Assembly: GCA_900541145.1 (NCBI GenBank)
Contig: UQIH01000001.1
Location: 62,001-126,000 of the forward strand
Direction: 5' to 3'
Source of the DNA: an uncultured Collinsella sp.
GTDB taxonomy: Bacteria > Actinomycetota > Coriobacteriia > Coriobacteriales > Coriobacteriaceae
Length of the DNA stretch: 64,000 nt
Part shown: in pieces, positions 59,740-64,000 of the stretch
How the letters are laid out: every line of letters begins with the position of its first letter
How positions within the stretch are numbered: position 1 is the first letter of the stretch
Position numbers and translations under genes: made by a program
Notes under the pieces: generated by a model
Databases searched by the model: none
Seen by the model: the letters and a program-made list of their open reading frames with translations, nothing else
What the model was told of the DNA's origin: nothing

Positions 59740-60675
59740 GTGAACATCCTGGTTTTGCTGCCCGTCAATGACCGCCATCGCGCAATTCTTGAGTCGAGCG
59801 CTCCGGGCGAGGGCTTTATCTACACGAGCGCCGACGCCGCCACACGTGAACAGGTCGCCGATGCCGACGTGATCTTGGGCAACATTGACCCTGCCCTGCT
59901 TACCGCGTGCAAGCACCTCCAGCTGTTGCAATTGCAGACCGCCGGCTATGACGACTACCTTGCCGCCGGCACCGTACCAGCCGACGCCAAGCTTTCCTGC
60001 TCCGTGGGCGCCTACGGCCAGGCCGTAAGCGAGCACATGTTTGCCATGGTCCTTTCCATGATGAAACGCCTGCCCGGCTATCACGACTTGCAGCGCGAGC
60101 ATCGCTGGGAGGATTTAGGGCCGGTTACCTCGCTCAAAAACGCCAACGTGCTGGTGCTGGGCGCGGGCGATATCGGCGGCCACTTTGCCACGCTCTGCCG
60201 CAGCATGGGCGCACACGTCCACGGCATCAAGCGCCATCCGCTCGTCTACCCCATTGTGTTTGAGGACATGGACGGCATGGATGCCCTGCCTGAGCGCCTT
60301 GCCGAGGCTGACATCGTCGCATCCTTTATGCCCAGCACACCCGAGACCCGCGGCCTGGCGAACGCCGAGTTCTTCGCCGCGATGAAACCGGGCGCCTTCT
60401 TTGCCAACGGCGGCCGCGGCGATCTTGTGGTCGCCGACGACTTGGCTGCCGCTCTGGAATCGGGACATCTCGCCGGCGCCGCGGTCGACGTCACCGACCC
60501 CGAGCCGCTGCCCGCGACAAGCCCCCTGTGGGATGCGCCCAACATGCTCATCACGCCGCACGTCTCCGGCTGGTTCCACCTAGCCGCCACGCTCAACAAT
60601 GTGGTCAACATTGCCGCAGAGAATCTGCGTCACCTGCAGGCCGGCGAGACGCTTCGCTGCTGGATCGAGCACTAG
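59740..60675 (+). CDS. D-isomer-specific 2-hydroxyacid dehydrogenase family protein
   Basis: 311 residues from a GTG seven bases after GAGAGG. The NAD-binding motif is LVLGAGDIGGHFATLCRSMG near residue 139, with EADIVASFMPSTPETRGLAN and the catalytic region FANGGRGDLVVADDLAAALE containing an arginine replacement pattern. Late AAVDVTDPEPLPATSPLWD and ITPHVSG give the glutamate and histidine of the active site. It reduces a 2-oxoacid with NAD(P)H; exact substrate unknown. Confidence 0.9.
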   Translation: MNILVLLPVNDRHRAILESSAPGEGFIYTSADAATREQVADADVILGNIDPALLTACKHLQLLQLQTAGYDDYLAAGTVPADAKLSCSVGAYGQAVSEHMFAMVLSMMKRLPGYHDLQREHRWEDLGPVTSLKNANVLVLGAGDIGGHFATLCRSMGAHVHGIKRHPLVYPIVFEDMDGMDALPERLAEADIVASFMPSTPETRGLANAEFFAAMKPGAFFANGGRGDLVVADDLAAALESGHLAGAAVDVTDPEPLPATSPLWDAPNMLITPHVSGWFHLAATLNNVVNIAAENLRHLQAGETLRCWIEH

Positions 60676-60678
60676 ATT

Positions 60679-60706
60679 GTTCCGGCGTTTTACCAAACGC
60701 CGGAAC
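60679..60706 (+). terminator. terminator of the hydroxyacid dehydrogenase gene
   Basis: GTTCCGGCGTTT and AAACGCCGGAAC are perfect 12-base arms with a four-base loop, directly after the stop codon. No T-run follows. Confidence 0.75.
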
Positions 60707-60719
60707 CCCTCGACGCTGC

Positions 60720-60817
60720 GAGCCCGTCTGGACGGCAATCTGCCTTTCAATCGTCGGGCATGGCCAGAAGGCCTATGCCCTCCTCTTTCAAGGCACCTTG
60801 CTCGCCCAGACGGGCTC
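60720..60817. repeat. 98-base palindrome
   Basis: Outer arms GAGCCCGTCTGG (60720-60731) and its complement (60806-60817) are perfect. The core GGGCATGGCC-agaa-GGCC.ATGCCC at 60756-60780 is a near-perfect hairpin. Between them the arms correspond weakly. Confidence 0.8.
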
Positions 60818-60890
60818 TCGCTGACTTTTGTTCAACCTAAAGGGACTGGCTGGCGCGGCCCTGCCTGGGGACATTCGCTGACTTTTGTTC
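60818..60890 (+). repeat. 16-base direct repeat, 57 bases apart
   Basis: TCGCTGACTTTTGTTC occurs at 60818-60833 and again at 60875-60890. The bases between include AAAGGGACTGG and GGGGACATTC, similar to the core of the dispersed repeats. No coding frame. It ends 22 bases before the toxin gene stop codon. Confidence 0.75.
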
Positions 60891-60912
60891 GTCCTGTGGG
60901 GTCTTCAAATTG

Positions 60913-61404
60913 TTAGAGCGTTGCTAAGTAATTCTTTGCGTCTTCTACGCTCATTGCGGCGACTGGTGCGTGTGAGCAGAGCTTGACATCGTTGGTGACC
61001 AGAAGGTCTGTCTTTGCGCGCATCGCTGCCGCGATGATTAAATCGTCTTCGTAATCGCTATGGAGCTCACGCTGCTTACTCGCCATCCATATGTCGCTCA
61101 GGTCGCAGGGCACGGGCGTAGCAAGTTGCGACAACACATCAAGACAATCCCATGCGAGTGATGTCGCCGCCGAAGCGGCATCTTGAGACAGCGAACCGTG
61201 CTCGCGCCGATACCACGCCTTATGTTCGCTCGAAATCAAATAGAACAGGTCTTTGGACGATGTCGCCGCATACATCAGCTCAGCCTGAGCCATACACGCA
61301 TCACGCAAAAACTCAATTGCCGCCGAACGACCACGTCGTGAGGGAATGAAGTAATCGAGCCACACGTTGGTGTCAACCAAGATGCGCTTTGGAGCCTCAC
61401 TCAT
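60913..61404 (-). CDS. PIN-domain toxin
   Basis: 163 residues. ILVDTNVWLDYFIPSRRG at the N-terminus holds the first acidic residue, SDYEDDLIIAAAMRAKTDLL near 121 the central acidic cluster and VTNDVKLC the last aspartate, the three- or four-acid nuclease site of PIN domains. It should cut RNA when free of its antitoxin. It overlaps the upstream antitoxin gene by eight bases. Confidence 0.9.
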   Translation of the reverse strand: MSEAPKRILVDTNVWLDYFIPSRRGRSAAIEFLRDACMAQAELMYAATSSKDLFYLISSEHKAWYRREHGSLSQDAASAATSLAWDCLDVLSQLATPVPCDLSDIWMASKQRELHSDYEDDLIIAAAMRAKTDLLVTNDVKLCSHAPVAAMSVEDAKNYLATL

Positions 61405-61777
61405 AGAGCCAGCTCATCTCCTCGCCATAGCGATCCGCATATGCAATCCGTTTGAGCTCTTCGTCGTCCGATGGCTTAGCCCTGACCATATCGATTCCCG
61501 ATTCACGGCAAGCAGCAGCGAACAGTTGCGAACCTTGGTCGATGAGTTCGAGCTTGTGCTTGGCGGCTTTCTCTCGCCCGCGCTGTTCCGCCCGGGCACG
61601 ACCAGGCGAAAGGATGTCCTGGAGCGCGCCGGGCCGATCAGCCAGAGATGCCGCAAGTTGCCAGAGCGCACGCACCGCTTGGCTCGGCGTAATGCCAGCC
61701 ATGGAGAGAGCGGCGTCCCCTCTCCTTTTAAGATCGGCATCGAGACGTACGTTGATCTGAGCGGCTGTTGTGGTCAT
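61397..61777 (-). CDS. RelB/DinJ-like ribbon-helix-helix antitoxin
   Basis: 126 residues. AAQINVRLDADLKRRGDAAL at the N-terminus followed by AGITPSQAVRALWQLAA is the ribbon-helix-helix pattern of DinJ/RelB antitoxins. The C-terminal half should wrap the PIN toxin, although RelB types normally pair with RelE-fold toxins, so this is a mixed pair. The start has GGAGGGG before it. It probably represses the promoter at 61803-61831 together with the toxin. Confidence 0.87.
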   Translation of the reverse strand: MTTTAAQINVRLDADLKRRGDAALSMAGITPSQAVRALWQLAASLADRPGALQDILSPGRARAEQRGREKAAKHKLELIDQGSQLFAAACRESGIDMVRAKPSDDEELKRIAYADRYGEEMSWLYE

Positions 61778-61802
61778 GACCCCTCCTTAATACTTTATAA
61801 TT

Positions 61803-61831
61803 ATCATAAAACTCTATGGTAGATACGTAAA
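61803..61831 (-). promoter_or_regulatory. promoter of the toxin-antitoxin operon
   Basis: On the minus strand TTTACG (61826-61831) and TATGAT (61803-61808) are exactly 17 bases apart. The AT-rich TTTAT-N7-ATAAA dyad at about 61794-61810 overlaps the -10 box and may be the antitoxin operator. Confidence 0.65.
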
Positions 61832-61876
61832 GCATGTATAGCATTTAATAGTATTAGCCGTGCTCTGTGCACAAAA

Positions 61877-61907
61877 AGCCGCCGAGGCACATTGCGCCTC
61901 GGCGGCT
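61877..61907 (-). terminator. terminator of the M18 aminopeptidase gene
   Basis: AGCCGCCGAGGC and GCCTCGGCGGCT are perfect 12-base arms with a seven-base loop; TTTTTGTG follows on the minus strand. Confidence 0.88.
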
Positions 61908-61951
61908 ACGCATCACCAATATTGTTCGGTTTTATCCTCTGCATTTGCCCA

Positions 61952-61996
61952 GATAAAACCTGCCAAAATAAACCTGTCCCTTTTTGGTAGGTTTTA
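61952..61996 (-). repeat. stop-codon-abutting palindromic repeat, type A copy 4
   Basis: GATAAAACCTGCCAAAATA then AACCTGTCCC then TTTTTGGTAGGTTTTA. Arms ACCTGCCAAAA and TTTTGGTAGGT differ at one base. The final TTA is the stop codon of the M18 aminopeptidase gene. It shares nearly every base with the copy at 59680. Confidence 0.88.
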
Positions 61997-63379
61997 GAGC
62001 TCCACGCTTTCGGCGCCGTTGATGTTGAGGTTGCGCTCGTAGAAGACCGTGAGGGCGCGGATGGCACACATCACGTCGCGCACGCCGCCGGTCTCGTAGC
62101 TCGAGTGCATGGCCAGCTGCGGCAGGCCCACGTCTACGGCGTGCATGCTCGCCTGCATGTTCGACAGGTTGCCCAGGGTGGAGCCGCCGGCCATATCACT
62201 CTTGTTGGCGAAGGCCTGCGTGGGCACGTCGGCGTCATCGCAAATAGCCTGGAACACCGCGCGGCTAAAGGCATCGGTGCAGTAGTGCTGGTTGGCGGCT
62301 TCCTTGATAACGATGCCGCCGTTGAGCACGACCTGGTTGCGGGCATCGCACTTCTCGGCGTGGTTGGGATGCACGGCATGCGCATTATCGCAGCTCACGA
62401 GCATCGAGGCGGCAAGTGCGCGATGGTACGACTCGTCATCGAAGCCCAGCGATCCGTTAATGCGGCGCAGCGCATCGGCCAAGAACGTCGACATGGCTCC
62501 CTGCTTGGTCTCGGAGCCAACCTCCTCGTTATCAAAGCAGCAGAAGACCGAGATATCGCGCGCGTTCTCAGCACCCAAAAATGCCTGCAGCGAGGTATAG
62601 GCGCAGGCCAGGTCGTCGAGCTTGGGCGTCGAGATAAACTCGTCGGCCCAGCCCCAAATGCGCGCATCCTGACGATTGACCAGGAACAGATCGCGGCCCA
62701 AAATTTGCTCGGGCTCAACGTCCAGCTCATCGGCAATCAGAGCGTCAAAATCTCCCTGCTTGAGTTCACCGGCGCTGATGAGCGGGCACAGGTCAACGGC
62801 TCGGTTGGGAGCAAAGCTCTCGTTAACGCCACGGTTCATATGGATGGCAAGGCTCGGAATAATGGCAACCTCGCGCTCGGTGGTAAGCAGGCGGCTCTCA
62901 ATACGGTCGCCCTCGCGCACCAGTACGCGGCCCGCGAGCGCCAGCGGACGATCGAACCAGGTGTAGTCGATCATGCCGCCGTAGGCCTCGGTGTTCAGAC
63001 GCAGCGTCTCGCCTGCGCCGTCGAGCTCGGGGACGGCCTTAACCTTAAACGTAGGCGAGTCGCTGTGCGACGCCGTCAGCTGAAAATGGTAGTCGCCGGC
63101 AACGCCGTCCTCGCCCCACGTCGCGGCCAGGTCCTCGCCCACCTTAAAGGCAACAACGCTCGAGGTGTTGCGCTGCGTGTAATAACGCCCGCCCGGTTCA
63201 ATGTCCCACGCCGCATTCTCGGGCAGGTAGGTAAAGCCCGCCTCGTCGAGCTCGGCCATAATGGTCGCTGCCGTATGGAACATGCTGGGGCATGCCTCGA
63301 TAAAGTCGATAAGGTCGTTGGCAGCCTCGATATCGTCGGCCGTCACGTGCGCGCGCTCGGGCGTTTCCTGATCCGTCAT
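61994..63379 (-). CDS. M18-family aminopeptidase
   Basis: 461 residues from the ATG at 63379, which follows AAAGGGGAGAG. The two-zinc site is spread over QLTASHSDSPTFKVKAVPEL near 92, CCFDNEEVGSETKQGA near 300, SCDNAHAVHPNH near 350 and LAMHSSYETGGVRD near 432. YTWFDRPLALAGRVLVREG is characteristic. The enzyme removes N-terminal acidic or neutral residues from peptides as a dodecameric cytoplasmic complex in known cases. It is transcribed away from the hydrolase at the window end. Confidence 0.93.
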   Translation of the reverse strand: MTDQETPERAHVTADDIEAANDLIDFIEACPSMFHTAATIMAELDEAGFTYLPENAAWDIEPGGRYYTQRNTSSVVAFKVGEDLAATWGEDGVAGDYHFQLTASHSDSPTFKVKAVPELDGAGETLRLNTEAYGGMIDYTWFDRPLALAGRVLVREGDRIESRLLTTEREVAIIPSLAIHMNRGVNESFAPNRAVDLCPLISAGELKQGDFDALIADELDVEPEQILGRDLFLVNRQDARIWGWADEFISTPKLDDLACAYTSLQAFLGAENARDISVFCCFDNEEVGSETKQGAMSTFLADALRRINGSLGFDDESYHRALAASMLVSCDNAHAVHPNHAEKCDARNQVVLNGGIVIKEAANQHYCTDAFSRAVFQAICDDADVPTQAFANKSDMAGGSTLGNLSNMQASMHAVDVGLPQLAMHSSYETGGVRDVMCAIRALTVFYERNLNINGAESVEL

Positions 63380-63540
63380 GCTCTCCCCTTTCGCTGGGTT
63401 GATGGTCCCCTCCAGCATACCCCGCCACGCCAGCGCTGCACTCTTCATTCCGTGTTTAATCCCGCACCGCTCACCAAGTTGAGCCATCATGCCCGTGCAC
63501 CTTTTGCGACAATTACGCTAACAGGACGAGAGGAGCCGCC

Positions 63541-64000
63541 ATGAAGCCACGTAACATTGCCATCGCCTGCGGTGTCGCGGGAGTCGCCGTCAGCCTTGCC
63601 GCTGCCACCGGTATCGTTTATCACAAGCAAATCAAGTCCGCCGCGTCGCTCAAACGCTTGACCGGCTACGCGGATGGCTATGACCTGTACGCAATCGGCA
63701 TCGCCTACGACTACGATCTTGATCGCATCATCGCCGCTGGCGTGCGCGACGACCAGGCCTACATCGATGCCGTGGTAGCGCAGGTGCTGCCCGGTGTGCC
63801 GGTACATGTCCAGGCGCCCCAGTTTGCCTGCAGCGCTTTTGTCGCCGTAGATGCCGAAGGCCGCGTGCGCACCGGTCGCAATTACGACTTTAAAGACGAC
63901 ACCTCGGCGCTGCTGGTGCACAATCACCCACGCGGCGGCTATGCCTCCATCGGCTTTGCCGCCCTCAATAACCTGGGCGCCAACACTCCGCTTGACTCCG
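63541..64000 (+). CDS. linear amide C-N hydrolase (choloylglycine hydrolase-like), cut by window edge
   Basis: The frame starts at ATG 63541, after GAGAGGAG, and is open to the window end (153 residues seen). An N-terminal hydrophobic segment, IAIACGVAGVAVSLAAATGI, anchors or exports it. APQFACSAFVAVDAEGRVRT and GRNYDFKDD correspond to the nucleophile cysteine and Asn/Asp region of Ntn amidases. Bile-salt hydrolases start directly at the cysteine; here the precursor is longer, as in the C45 or acid ceramidase-like subgroups. The substrate cannot be told. Confidence 0.75.
   Translation, partial: MKPRNIAIACGVAGVAVSLAAATGIVYHKQIKSAASLKRLTGYADGYDLYAIGIAYDYDLDRIIAAGVRDDQAYIDAVVAQVLPGVPVHVQAPQFACSAFVAVDAEGRVRTGRNYDFKDDTSALLVHNHPRGGYASIGFAALNNLGANTPLDS

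Overview
The window comes from a high-GC bacterium, most likely a gut Coriobacteriia member close to Collinsella. I infer this from GC-rich coding sequence, AGGAGG-type ribosome sites, a fused EcfA1A2 protein with its own riboswitch, a 1,595-residue CoA-dehydratase-activase-like protein, and palindromic intergenic repeats. No rRNA or tRNA gene was seen, so the taxonomy is inference. Both window edges cut a gene: argB on the left and a choloylglycine-hydrolase-like gene on the right.

Layout. 1-3300: arginine genes argC-argJ-argB with an ArgR-like operator. 3.3-7.8 kb: two flavin split-barrel proteins and a complete ECF vitamin transporter under an FMN riboswitch, hence riboflavin uptake. 7.9-10.5 kb: groES-groEL bracketed by two very large palindromes. 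11-16.9 kb: amidohydrolase, M20 peptidase and two membrane proteins. 17.1-18.6 kb: Asp23 envelope-stress operon. 18.7-28.1 kb: yebC, a large membrane protein, lgt, a NifU-like protein, dCMP deaminase, coaX, an OPT transporter and a DUF389 protein. 28.1-35.7 kb: an arylsulfotransferase remnant, a 3-hydroxyacyl-CoA dehydrogenase, and a TetR-controlled giant activase gene. 35.8-42.7 kb: a newly recognised 41-residue membrane peptide, a HAD phosphatase, amtB-glnB, and dxs. 42.7-47.5 kb: a repeat array, then a glutamine-type ABC uptake operon with a class I amidotransferase-like hydrolase.

47.5-54.1 kb is the accessory region. It is visibly more AT-rich and encodes what looks like a radical-SAM RiPP (ribosomally made, modified peptide) locus. 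A 42-residue six-cysteine precursor at 52886-53014 has its own TTGACA promoter. It is followed by an ABC-2 ATPase with two permeases, a radical SAM/SPASM maturase and an ABC exporter, all in one direction with overlapping genes. The maturase carries an apparent one-base frameshift just after its CxxxCxxC cluster. An XRE regulator with a DUF2975 membrane partner lies directly upstream. This is the best candidate for an undescribed system.

54.2-64 kb: Hpt and REC/HD-GYP signalling proteins, a hydrolase, a radical SAM enzyme, methionine aminopeptidase with a SEC-C zinc motif, a D-2-hydroxyacid dehydrogenase, a PIN toxin-antitoxin pair and an M18 aminopeptidase.

A second theme is non-coding. Intergenic palindromes recur through the window, and several begin exactly on the stop codon of the adjacent gene. 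At 42719-42936 a 16-base motif occurs six times in strictly alternating orientation with a 39-41 base period. No database search could be run; family names rest on motif recognition.
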